A stretch of 64,000 nt of DNA, from positions 1 through 64,000 of the forward strand of contig JBIICI010000003.1 in NCBI GenBank assembly GCA_044238935.1, given 5' to 3'. Origin of the DNA: JBIICI01 sp044238935. Its GTDB lineage: Bacteria > Pseudomonadota > Alphaproteobacteria > Micavibrionales > Micavibrionaceae. A program made the translations under genes and the position numbers. Positions 28,094-35,559 of this stretch are shown here, one piece after another. Positions within the stretch are counted from its first letter, which is position 1. Every line of letters begins with the position of its first letter. The notes under the pieces were generated by a model, which was not told the origin of the DNA, made no database searches, and saw nothing but the letters and a program-made list of their open reading frames with translations.

Positions 28094-28310
28094 TATATTC
28101 AAACCAAATAAATTTGGTTAGGGTGCTCTGAACAGGAATCGTCATACCGGACGTGATCCGGTATCTCCCGCCTATAAGCACGAGATGCCGTGTCAGGGCA
28201 CGGCATGACGGCGGTGGGGAAAAAGCACACCCCTTATCGCGCACGGGATGACGTCATAAGGCAGGGAAATAAACCGAATGGTATAATCATTTTTATTTGG
28301 TTTGGTTATA
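28094..28310 (-). repeat. MITE-like dispersed repeat, copy B (217 bp, most complete)
   Basis: Terminal repeats are TATATTCAAACCAAATAAA (28094-28112) and TTTATTTGGTTTGGTTATA (28292-28310). Read on the minus strand the interior matches copy A base for base over long tracts, plus about 35 bp (TCATCCCGTGCGCGATAAGG and flanks) that copy A has lost. The palindromes ATACCGGACGTGATCCGGTAT and ATGCCGTGTCAGGGCACGGCAT are better paired here. It contains no gene, although an open frame of 110 codons crosses it on minus. Confidence 0.75.
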
Positions 28311-28381
28311 CTCGGTTGATGTATTAGATATTAGCATTTCCATTCCAAATAATTCTAAAAAATAAGGATGGGGTAAGGAAA

Positions 28382-28427
28382 AACTTAGTGTCCCTTAGTG
28401 CCCCCTTAGTATCCTTATTGGTTCAAA
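28382..28427 (-). repeat. CACTAAGG-type repeat next to icd
   Basis: On plus AAACTTAGTGTCCCTTAGTG, CCCCCTTAGTATCC and TTATTGGTTCAAAA; the complement reads TTTTGAACCAATAAGGATACTAAGGGGGCACTAAGG in pieces like the copies at 26463 and 27264. It begins directly after the icd stop. Confidence 0.6.
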
Positions 28428-28435
28428 AAAACCGC

Positions 28436-29665
28436 TTAAGCCGCCACCTGCTGCCCTAACGCCGCATTAAAATGCTCAACCACTTTGTCCATGTAATCTT
28501 CCGTGCTCAGCCATGCTTGGTTTTCGCCGATCAGGGCGGCTAAATCTTTGGTCATGTGACCTGCCTCCACGGCATCAACGCAGGATTTTTCTAAAGCGGC
28601 GGCGAAATTGACCAGTGCATCATTGCCATCAAATGTGCCGCGATAATGCAGCCCTTGCGTCCATGCAAAGATGGAGGCAATGGGGTTTGTGGAGGTTTTC
28701 TCACCTTTTTGATATTGGCGGTAATGGCGCGTGACGGTGCCGTGGGCGGCTTCGGCTTCAATGGTTTTGCCATCTGGCGTCATCAGGACGGAGGTCATTA
28801 AACCCAATGATCCAAAGCCTTGCGCCACGACATCAGATTGCACATCGCCGTCATAATTCTTACACGCCCACACAAAACCGCCGTTGGATTTAATCGCAAA
28901 GGCCACCATATCATCAATCAAGCGGTGTTCGTACCACAGATTCAGCGCATCGAATTGCGCCTTAAATTCTGTGTCAAACACATGCTGGAAAATTTCAATA
29001 AATTTGCCGTCATAGGCTTTTAGGATCGTGTTTTTGGTGGACATATAGACAGGCATTTTGCGCAACAGGCCGTAATTAAACGAAGACCGCGCAAAGCCTG
29101 TGATCGATTCATCGACATTATACATGCCCATCGCAATCCCTGCGGATTTGAAATCGAAAATCTCATAGGTTTGTGCTGCGCTGCCGTCTGCGGGCTCAAA
29201 CACCATTTTCAATTTGCCCGCCGTTTTGACCTGAAAATCGGTAGCTTTGTACTGATCGCCAAAGGCGTGACGGCCAATGATAATCGGCTTATGCCATCCC
29301 GGCACATATTTGGGGACATTTTTGGTGGTAATCGGCTCACGAAATACTGTGCCATCCAAAATATTGCGGATCGTGCCGTTTGGCGATTTCCACATTTTCT
29401 TTAAATTAAATTCCTTTACGCGTGCCTCATCAGGGGTGATGGTGGCGCATTTTACACCGACGCCGTATTGCTTGATGGCGTTGGCGGCATCAATCGTGAC
29501 TTGGTCATCGGTGGCATCGCGGTTTTGAATGGACAGGTCATAATATTTTAAATCAATATTCAAATAGGGACGGATAAATTTATCCTTAATCATCGCCCAA
29601 ATGATTCGGGTCATTTCATCGCCATCAATTTCCACAAGGGGGTTTTTGACATCTATTTTTTTCAT
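28436..29665 (-). CDS. icd: NADP-dependent isocitrate dehydrogenase (mitochondrial-type)
   Basis: The 409-residue TCA enzyme oxidatively decarboxylates isocitrate to 2-oxoglutarate. It is of the homodimeric eukaryote-like class found in alphaproteobacteria: [13 protein letters not shown] at the N-terminus, [32 protein letters not shown], and the cofactor region with [17 protein letters not shown]. The start is ATG at 29663-29665 with AAGGAGA upstream; the longer frame to 29803 would overlap rsmB and adds 46 unrelated residues. It is last gene of chorismate mutase-rsmB-icd. Confidence 0.96.
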   Translation of the reverse strand: MKKIDVKNPLVEIDGDEMTRIIWAMIKDKFIRPYLNIDLKYYDLSIQNRDATDDQVTIDAANAIKQYGVGVKCATITPDEARVKEFNLKKMWKSPNGTIRNILDGTVFREPITTKNVPKYVPGWHKPIIIGRHAFGDQYKATDFQVKTAGKLKMVFEPADGSAAQTYEIFDFKSAGIAMGMYNVDESITGFARSSFNYGLLRKMPVYMSTKNTILKAYDGKFIEIFQHVFDTEFKAQFDALNLWYEHRLIDDMVAFAIKSNGGFVWACKNYDGDVQSDVVAQGFGSLGLMTSVLMTPDGKTIEAEAAHGTVTRHYRQYQKGEKTSTNPIASIFAWTQGLHYRGTFDGNDALVNFAAALEKSCVDAVEAGHMTKDLAALIGENQAWLSTEDYMDKVVEHFNAALGQQVAA

Positions 29666-29678
29666 GATCTGTCTCCTT

Positions 29679-31001
29679 TTAAATTTTGCGTAGAATACTG
29701 ATAAAAAATCCATCCATTCCACCCTGATCGCCATAATAGCAGGGTAGCAAGCGCACGTCACCTGATTTTGTGATGGCGTGTTGTAAATTCCAATCTGATA
29801 CATCCATCACCATGCGCTGGGCGTTGGGGTGGGATTTTAGGAAATCATTGATTTGCATCTCTCCCTCCTCAGGTTGCAGGGAGCAAGTGCAATAGACTAA
29901 GGTTCCACCTAAGGATAATTGATTAAACGCATGATTTAATAAAGATTTTTGCAGATCTTGAAGTTTCTTTAAATCACCTTGATCCTTTAACCATAACACA
30001 TCAGGATTGCGGCGCAGCGTGCCTGTGGCACTGCACGGCGCGTCTAATAAAATGGCATCAAACGCATTTTTAGGCTGCCATTTCAGAGCATCTTCGCATA
30101 AAATCTCAATTTTTGATTTTAAATCAAGCCGTTGCGCATTATCTTTTAAAGTTCTTAACCTAGAGGCAGAGCGATCCACCGCCACCACATTTGCCCCACG
30201 CGCTGCCATTTGGGCGGTCTTTCCCCCCGGTGCAGCACAAAGATCAATGATGGTTTTGCCGTCCAATGATTCCATCGCGCGTTCCAGCAACAGCACAGGG
30301 ATTGAGGCCGCCACATCTTGCGCCCACCAGATTCCTTCTTGGAAACCCTCTAAAGCCGTAATATTTTGTGCATTTTCTAAACGCACTGTGCCACTGGGTA
30401 AAATGACCGCTTGGTCATCAAAATCAATATTCTGATTTGGCTTTAGGCTCATATCAAAGGGAGCTTGGGTTTGTGTGACCTTGATAATATCACGCACTGC
30501 GTCTGTACCATACGATGCCACCCAAGATTTATAAATCCATTCAGGCAGGGCATAAGAATCACTTTCCAAAATTTCGGTAAATTCCTCTTTTTGGCGAATC
30601 AGATTGCGTAAGACGGCATTGACCATGCCTTTTTGTCGCGCAAAGCCTGTGGCAACCGCCAGATCAACGGTTGTGTCCACGGCAGCAAATTCGGTGACTT
30701 GGGAATAGAGAATTTGTATCGCCCCAAGGCGCAGCAATGTCCGTACCTCCGCGGGGGCAATTTTCAAAAACGGCGTGGTGGATAGGCGTGATAAAATCGC
30801 ATCAATACGCCCAATATTGCGCAATCCCACCATCACCATATGGCGAATAAAATGGCGGTTTTGCGTATCGACACGGTATGGGGCGAGGGCGTCTTCATAA
30901 ATTTGATCCAAAGGATGCCCTTGCTCAAGGACTTGGTGCAAAATTTGGCAAATACAATAACGTGGGATCAATAGATCGGGGATAGATGATGATGATGTCA
31001 T
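29679..31001 (-). CDS. rsmB: 16S rRNA m5C methyltransferase RsmB-like
   Basis: The 440-residue RsmB/NOP2-family enzyme methylates a cytosine (C967 in E. coli) of 16S rRNA with SAM. A NusB-like RNA-binding domain occupies residues 1-140 ([32 protein letters not shown]). The Rossmann methyltransferase follows, with [27 protein letters not shown] and the catalytic cysteine motif [13 protein letters not shown]. It is tightly spaced in an operon: 1 bp after chorismate mutase and 13 bp before icd. Confidence 0.93.
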   Translation of the reverse strand: MTSSSSIPDLLIPRYCICQILHQVLEQGHPLDQIYEDALAPYRVDTQNRHFIRHMVMVGLRNIGRIDAILSRLSTTPFLKIAPAEVRTLLRLGAIQILYSQVTEFAAVDTTVDLAVATGFARQKGMVNAVLRNLIRQKEEFTEILESDSYALPEWIYKSWVASYGTDAVRDIIKVTQTQAPFDMSLKPNQNIDFDDQAVILPSGTVRLENAQNITALEGFQEGIWWAQDVAASIPVLLLERAMESLDGKTIIDLCAAPGGKTAQMAARGANVVAVDRSASRLRTLKDNAQRLDLKSKIEILCEDALKWQPKNAFDAILLDAPCSATGTLRRNPDVLWLKDQGDLKKLQDLQKSLLNHAFNQLSLGGTLVYCTCSLQPEEGEMQINDFLKSHPNAQRMVMDVSDWNLQHAITKSGDVRLLPCYYGDQGGMDGFFISILRKI

Positions 31002-31002
31002 T

Positions 31003-31296
31003 TTAACTTAAATCTTCCGCCTCACCACGCATCAGGCGGGCTTCTAGGGCGCAGGAATAATCCACCAACGCATCATAGAGTTTTTGCACAATCGCACGCT
31101 CAATCCCCTTATCATGCGCACGGGCGGCGGTGCGTGTTTTCACTTCCTCCACACGGTCAGGCAGGATAGGATGAATATGATGTTCCTTTTTTAAGGTCGC
31201 AACGGCACGCACAACATCAATCCGTTGCACCAATAAATCAACAATTTGGTCATCAATATGATCAATGGCGCGGCGATGGGATTCTAAAATCTTCAT
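31003..31296 (-). CDS. AroQ-type chorismate mutase
   Basis: This 97-residue all-helical protein fits the AroQ class. It has RRAIDHIDDQIVDLLVQRIDVVRAVATLKK in helix 1 (split here only for naming: catalytic Arg and Lys lie in it), LPDRVEEVKTRTAARAHDKG, and a helix 3 with YDALVDYSCALEARL. It converts chorismate to prephenate for Phe and Tyr. It carries no dehydratase or other fused domain. It is first gene of the operon with rsmB and icd. Confidence 0.85.
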   Translation of the reverse strand: MKILESHRRAIDHIDDQIVDLLVQRIDVVRAVATLKKEHHIHPILPDRVEEVKTRTAARAHDKGIERAIVQKLYDALVDYSCALEARLMRGEAEDLS

Positions 31297-31339
31297 ATTA
31301 GGGCTTTTCTTTTTAATTTATATCCATCATATTTAGGGC

Positions 31340-31498
31340 ATGAAAGATCAAAATAAAAGCCCTAAAATTGAAAAAGACATAAAAGCCTTACCATCTGCTG
31401 AGTCTGTGCCCACAGCAAAAGAATATGGCGGACGCGAGGGATTAGACCCTGCCCGCTATGGCGATTGGGAAATCAAAGGAAAATGCGTGGATTTTTGA
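31340..31498 (+). CDS. DUF1674 / succinate dehydrogenase assembly factor 4 homologue
   Basis: The 52-residue frame starts at ATG 31340 and ends with TGA 31496-31498. It has a disordered lysine-rich N-terminus and the family signature KEYGGREGLDPARYGDWEIK followed by GKCVDF at the very end. In mitochondria SDHAF4 (Sdh8) binds the flavinylated SdhA subunit and helps assemble complex II; the bacterial DUF1674 proteins share this tail. Position beside rsmB is common in alphaproteobacteria. It is divergent from chorismate mutase, 43 bp away. Confidence 0.88.
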   Translation: MKDQNKSPKIEKDIKALPSAESVPTAKEYGGREGLDPARYGDWEIKGKCVDF

Positions 31499-31577
31499 GG
31501 ATTTTCTTAATTAATCTGAAAAAAATCTTGCTGAACTTGATCAGGCATCCTTAGTGATCGGCAGGAATCACCTAAAG

Positions 31578-31626
31578 CAAGAATATGCTGTGTCAAGCAC
31601 AGGACGACTGTGCAGGTGGAAAAGAC
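31578..31626 (-). repeat. highly degenerate MITE-like repeat, copy F
   Basis: ATGCTGTGTCAAGCACAGGACGACTGTGCAGGTGG resembles the core of the family (minus orientation: ATGCCGTGTCAGGGCACGGCATGACGGCGGTGG) over about 35 bp with many changes. It lies in the 273-bp gap before fliN. It may be an old decayed copy. Confidence 0.4.
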
Positions 31627-31688
31627 AATAAATCCTGATCCTCCATGCAGCAATATCAATCTTATAAACCATTTCAAAATCTTTGCCC

Positions 31689-31717
31689 TTGTCTAAAACA
31701 GAATTTTAGGTGATAAT
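31689..31717 (+). promoter_or_regulatory. candidate housekeeping promoter of the fliN operon
   Basis: TTGTCT (31689-31694) and GATAAT (31712-31717) have 17-bp spacing, predicting transcription near 31724, about 48 nt before the fliN ATG. I did not see a sigma-54 -24/-12 element (GG-N10-GC with TGGC..TTGC flanks) in this gap, although flagellar genes of this class often use one. Confidence 0.4.
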
Positions 31718-31771
31718 GGGTGGATAATTATAAAGCCCTCCCCTCTGTTTCTTGCGCAGGAATCTTAAACA

Positions 31772-32137
31772 ATGGCAGACGATACCACAAAATCTGAAAA
31801 CACAGACTCCGCTGTTTCTTATAATGAGATCGAAGGGCAACTTCTCCCCGAAGATCCTGATGCCCGTGTCTATAAACAAGGTGAGCCCATGGCGGGGGAC
31901 GTGACTGCGATTTATGATGTGCCTGTGCAAATATCGGCTGTTTTGGGGCGTGCCAATATGCAGGTCAGCCAGCTGTTAAAACTGGGTCGTGGTGCGGTTG
32001 TGGAATTAGATCGCAAAGTGGGCGAAGCCATTGATATTTACGTCAATAACCGCCTTGTCGCGCGTGGCGAAGTTGTGGTTGTTGAGGATAAATTAGGCAT
32101 CACCATGACTGAAATTGTAAAATCTGAGCGGAATTAA
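31772..32137 (+). CDS. fliN: flagellar motor switch protein FliN
   Basis: The 121-residue C-ring protein has a charged, disordered N-terminal 45 residues. The SpoA domain follows: IYDVPVQISAVLGRANMQVSQLLKLGRGAVVELDRKVG in the first half and AIDIYVNNRLVARGEVVVVEDKLGITMTEI in the second (given for naming; key residues are the LGxG turn and the NxxLxARGE motif). It is the first gene of the flagellar cluster here; fliF, fliG and fliH, which usually precede it in this operon type, are missing. Confidence 0.94.
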   Translation: MADDTTKSENTDSAVSYNEIEGQLLPEDPDARVYKQGEPMAGDVTAIYDVPVQISAVLGRANMQVSQLLKLGRGAVVELDRKVGEAIDIYVNNRLVARGEVVVVEDKLGITMTEIVKSERN

Positions 32138-32145
32138 AACAGACA

Positions 32146-33063
32146 ATGAACGCCCGTCAAAACGACTTACGCTATACAAATAATGCGCCCTCTGCGTCGC
32201 AAAAAGCCGTTTTGTCAACATCAAAACCCAAAGCAGGTGTCGGCACAATGCCATCGGGGTTACCGTCTTTATATATCCCCTCCTCCGAACGACAAATGGA
32301 TATTGCAACTCTTTGGGGCTTACTCGCCGCCATTGGCGTGATTGCAGGGGGAATGATGTGGGGACAAAGCAATTCCAGCTTTTTTGATATTCCCTCTGTC
32401 TTGATTGTTGTGCTTGGCACAATTGCCACCACCACTGTGGCCTATACGGTTGACGAAGTGCGCAATTTGGGCAACATTATTCTGCAATCTGCTTTTTTAT
32501 CCAACAAAACCCCCAAGGAATCTGTGCGTGTTTTATTGGATATTGCAGTCATTGTGCGTAAGCATGGGGTTTTTGCCCTCTCGCGCTATGAAAAAGAATT
32601 CAAAAAAGACGCATTTTTGGCAAAAGCCATGCAATATATTATTGATGGGATGAGACCCGCTGAAATCCAATTATTACTTTCCACGGAAATTGAGGCGCAA
32701 TTGGATCGTCACCAACGCTGTACCTCTATGCTTAAACGCGCGGCTGAAATTGCCCCTGCGATGGGATTAATTGGAACATTGGTGGGCTTGGTGCAAATGC
32801 TCTCTCAACTCTCAACACCTGAGGCCATTGGCCCCGCCATGGCGGTGGCGTTATTGACGACTTTTTACGGCGCGATTTTGGGAACGGTTATCCTATCCCC
32901 TCTTGCCGCAAAACTGGATCGCAATTCATACCAAGAGGCAATGATCAAAACCCTGATCGTCAAGGCCTGCCCCATCATTATGGCACAGGAAAACCCTCGA
33001 CATCTTGAAACATTACTCAACAGCGAACTGCCTCCGCAGGATCGGTTGCGGTATTTTGATTAG
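32146..33063 (+). CDS. MotA-family flagellar motor proton-channel protein
   Basis: The 305-residue membrane protein has a disordered 45-residue N-terminus, then TM1 (LWGLLAAIGVIAGGMMWG) and TM2 (FFDIPSVLIVVLGTIATTT). A cytoplasmic torque domain of about 100 residues (KKDAFLAKAMQYIIDGM, TEIEAQLDRHQRCTSMLKR) precedes TM3 with AAEIAPAMGLIGTLVGLVQM and TM4 with GPAMAVALLTTFYGAILGT. These match MotA/PomA. MotB is not adjacent. The place between fliN and flbD is known for rhodospirillum-like flagellar operons. Confidence 0.88.
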   Translation: MNARQNDLRYTNNAPSASQKAVLSTSKPKAGVGTMPSGLPSLYIPSSERQMDIATLWGLLAAIGVIAGGMMWGQSNSSFFDIPSVLIVVLGTIATTTVAYTVDEVRNLGNIILQSAFLSNKTPKESVRVLLDIAVIVRKHGVFALSRYEKEFKKDAFLAKAMQYIIDGMRPAEIQLLLSTEIEAQLDRHQRCTSMLKRAAEIAPAMGLIGTLVGLVQMLSQLSTPEAIGPAMAVALLTTFYGAILGTVILSPLAAKLDRNSYQEAMIKTLIVKACPIIMAQENPRHLETLLNSELPPQDRLRYFD

Positions 33064-33111
33064 AGACAAAAATTTAACAGCTAAGATCACTAAAAAGGTA
33101 TTTAAAATTCT

Positions 33112-34524
33112 ATGCGTGTGATGATTGTTGGTCATTTGGATGGTCATATTGGAACGGCGGGTAAAATCGCGCTGCAACGCGGCGCGAAGCTGGTGCATTG
33201 TGAGGATATTGACCAAGCCATGGGCGCGCTCCGCAATGGGCGTGGGGCGGATATTGCGCTGGTGGATGTCAAACAAGACATCCGCGCCTTTGTGGTGGCG
33301 TTAGAAAATGAGCGCATTCATTTACCCATCGTTGCCTGCGGCGTTTCCAATGACGCACAGGCGGCGGTGAATGCGATTAAAAGTGGGGCGCGCGAATATC
33401 TGCCCCTGCCCCCTGATTCTGAATTGATCGTTGCGGTGCTGGAGGCCGTGACGAATGACCGCAACGACATGATCGGCAGTGATCCTGCCATGCAAAAAGT
33501 TTTAAAACTGGCGGATAAAATCGCCCCCAGTGATGCCACTGTCTTGATTACAGGCGAGTCAGGGACAGGAAAAGAAGTCATGGCACGCTATATCCATGAA
33601 AAATCACGCCGTAGCGATGGGCATTTTATTGCCGTGAATTGCGCAGCAATCCCTGAAAACCTATTGGAATCCGAATTATTCGGTCATGAAAAAGGCGCAT
33701 TCACAGGCGCAATGGCACGCCGCGTAGGACGGTTCGAAGAAGCCAACAAAGGCACATTGTTGCTGGATGAAATCAGCGAAATGCACCCCCTGCTCCAAGC
33801 CAAGCTGCTCCGCGCGATCCAAGAGCGTGAAATCACACGGCTGGGCAGCAATGAATCGGTCAAAATCGATGTGCGTATTTTGGCAACCTCCAACCGTAAT
33901 TTAGAGGCCAGCGTTAATAAAGGCGAATTCCGCGAGGATTTGTATTTCCGCCTGAATGTCGTCAATATCGCCCTGCCCGCCTTACGCGAACGCCCTGATG
34001 ATATTATCCCCTTAGCGAAATTTTTCTTGGATAAATATGCATTGTCCAACGGTTTTGAGAAAAAGAATCTCTCCCCTGAGGCGATCCAGAAAATCCAAAA
34101 TTACCATTGGCGCGGCAATATCCGTGAATTAGAAAATATGATGCACCGCGCGATTTTGGTATCCGTGGAAGATGAGGTGGAGGGCGATGCCATCAATATT
34201 ATGGATACCGCCTTTAATAATCAAAGCAACCACACCCCAAGCGCAAAAAACGCCCCCGATCCCAAAGGCGTTTCCAGTCATCAAAAATTTGAGGAAGATG
34301 AAGAAGAAGATGAGGACGACATCATCCTGCCCCCCAAAAACTTCAAAACCCTCCAAAACCCCAGCGCGGTCGAAGCCCTCATCGGCTGTTCCGTCGCCGA
34401 AGTCGAACGCAACCTCATCATCAACACCCTAGACCACTGCCTAGGCAACCGCACCCAAGCCGCGCAAATTTTGGGCATATCCATCAGGACATTGCGGAAT
34501 AAATTGAATCAGTATGAGGGGTAA
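33112..34524 (+). CDS. flbD: sigma-54-dependent flagellar regulator FlbD
   Basis: A 470-residue activator of late flagellar genes. The N-terminal receiver-like domain lacks a convincing acidic triad (residues 1-115, typical of FlbD). The AAA+ domain has Walker A GESGTGKE, an intact GAFTGA loop and Walker B TLLLDEISEM, so it should open sigma-54 promoters. A long disordered linker with an acidic run (EEDEEEDEDD) precedes the Fis-type HTH near 440-468 (NRTQAAQILGISIRTLRNKL). A GAGGGG near its end is the ribosome-binding site of the next gene, 2 bp on. Confidence 0.94.
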   Translation: MRVMIVGHLDGHIGTAGKIALQRGAKLVHCEDIDQAMGALRNGRGADIALVDVKQDIRAFVVALENERIHLPIVACGVSNDAQAAVNAIKSGAREYLPLPPDSELIVAVLEAVTNDRNDMIGSDPAMQKVLKLADKIAPSDATVLITGESGTGKEVMARYIHEKSRRSDGHFIAVNCAAIPENLLESELFGHEKGAFTGAMARRVGRFEEANKGTLLLDEISEMHPLLQAKLLRAIQEREITRLGSNESVKIDVRILATSNRNLEASVNKGEFREDLYFRLNVVNIALPALRERPDDIIPLAKFFLDKYALSNGFEKKNLSPEAIQKIQNYHWRGNIRELENMMHRAILVSVEDEVEGDAINIMDTAFNNQSNHTPSAKNAPDPKGVSSHQKFEEDEEEDEDDIILPPKNFKTLQNPSAVEALIGCSVAEVERNLIINTLDHCLGNRTQAAQILGISIRTLRNKLNQYEG

Positions 34525-34526
34525 AA

Positions 34527-35462
34527 ATGGCATTAAATTTATCAAAAACCGTTATTGATTACCTAAAATCAAACCCAGATCAACAATTCACAGCCAAGGA
34601 AATTGCAACTTATATATTTCGAACCTATCCACATCAATGCAAAGATAAAAAAAGCCGCAGCACAGCAACTATTGTTCCACTAGACAATGATATGGCTTTG
34701 ATTCAACAAATATCCGCTGAAATTGGTGCAAGACGCCCTCAATTAGAAAAGAAATACCCTGAAATAAAAACATTGGATGAAAGACCTAGACGGTATTACT
34801 ATTCTGATATTTCAGATGAAACTGAGGTCAAGCAAAAAGAAGAAAATATATCGGATACAAAAAAAAGCCCCCCACTCTCAGAGCATGATTTATACCCAAT
34901 TCTTTGTGAATTTTTGTGGCACGGTCTGAACATTTATCCAAAAAGAATTGATGAAAAACGCTCTCAAAACAGCCATGGAATAGGTGGAAATAAATGGCTT
35001 TATCCTGATTTAGTAGGGCTAGAAGATTTAAGCCAAGATTGGCATACAGAAATAAAACACGCCGTCCATGAAATTTCTGATTTTAAAACAAAGCTTTGGT
35101 CATTTGAGGTTAAGAAATTTATCAACCGCTCTAATGTAAGAGAGTCCTATTTTCAGGCTGTAAGTAATTCTTCTTGGGCAAATCTGGGTTATTTAGCAGC
35201 GGCAGAAATACAAGGAGCAGAAAAAGAAATCAGAATTCTTTCAGGGATGCATGGAATTGGATTAATTAAAATTAACATAGAAAATCCTGCCGAAAGTGAA
35301 ATTGTAATTCCAGCCCAAGAAAGAACGAATATTGATTGGAACGCAGCGAATAGGTTGGCTGAAGAAAACACAGATTTTCTTGAATATATAAAACTTATTC
35401 GGCAGTTTTATCAAACCCAAGAACATAGGGTCAATGATTGGGACATTCCGAATGATCATTGA
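34527..35462 (+). CDS. HrgA-like (COG2958) wHTH + PD-(D/E)xK restriction-like nuclease
   Basis: The 311-residue protein resembles the HrgA/COG2958 family. Residues 1-90 form a winged-helix-like domain (FTAKEIATYIFRTYP ... PRRYYYSD), related to domains proposed to sense DNA state. After a charged linker (95-118) the C-terminal domain shows DLYPILCEFL, SHGIGGNKWLYPDLVGLE and LWSFEVKKFINRSNVRESYF. P160-D161 and E194-x-K196 fit a PD-(D/E)xK nuclease core. SSWANLGYLAAAEI and LSGMHGIGLIKIN are also typical. No methyltransferase is next to it. It lies between flbD and flhA, coupled to flbD, and its base composition is visibly more AT-rich than both. Defence function is inference. Confidence 0.72.
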   Translation: MALNLSKTVIDYLKSNPDQQFTAKEIATYIFRTYPHQCKDKKSRSTATIVPLDNDMALIQQISAEIGARRPQLEKKYPEIKTLDERPRRYYYSDISDETEVKQKEENISDTKKSPPLSEHDLYPILCEFLWHGLNIYPKRIDEKRSQNSHGIGGNKWLYPDLVGLEDLSQDWHTEIKHAVHEISDFKTKLWSFEVKKFINRSNVRESYFQAVSNSSWANLGYLAAAEIQGAEKEIRILSGMHGIGLIKINIENPAESEIVIPAQERTNIDWNAANRLAEENTDFLEYIKLIRQFYQTQEHRVNDWDIPNDH

Positions 35463-35559
35463 AAGACAAGGTTGGCAGACATTATCCCCTCTTGGTAGTC
35501 TCATAAAAATGCGCTACAATATTTTAGCATATTTGCAACACTCAACCAGATTCTAAAAA

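Noticed and set aside
27912..28244. 110-codon minus frame
   Set aside because: It is produced by repeat copy B and the start of the 27397-27975 gene; no independent support.
29666..29803. Longer icd start
   Set aside because: Overlaps rsmB and adds 46 unrelated residues; AAGGAGA supports the start at 29665.
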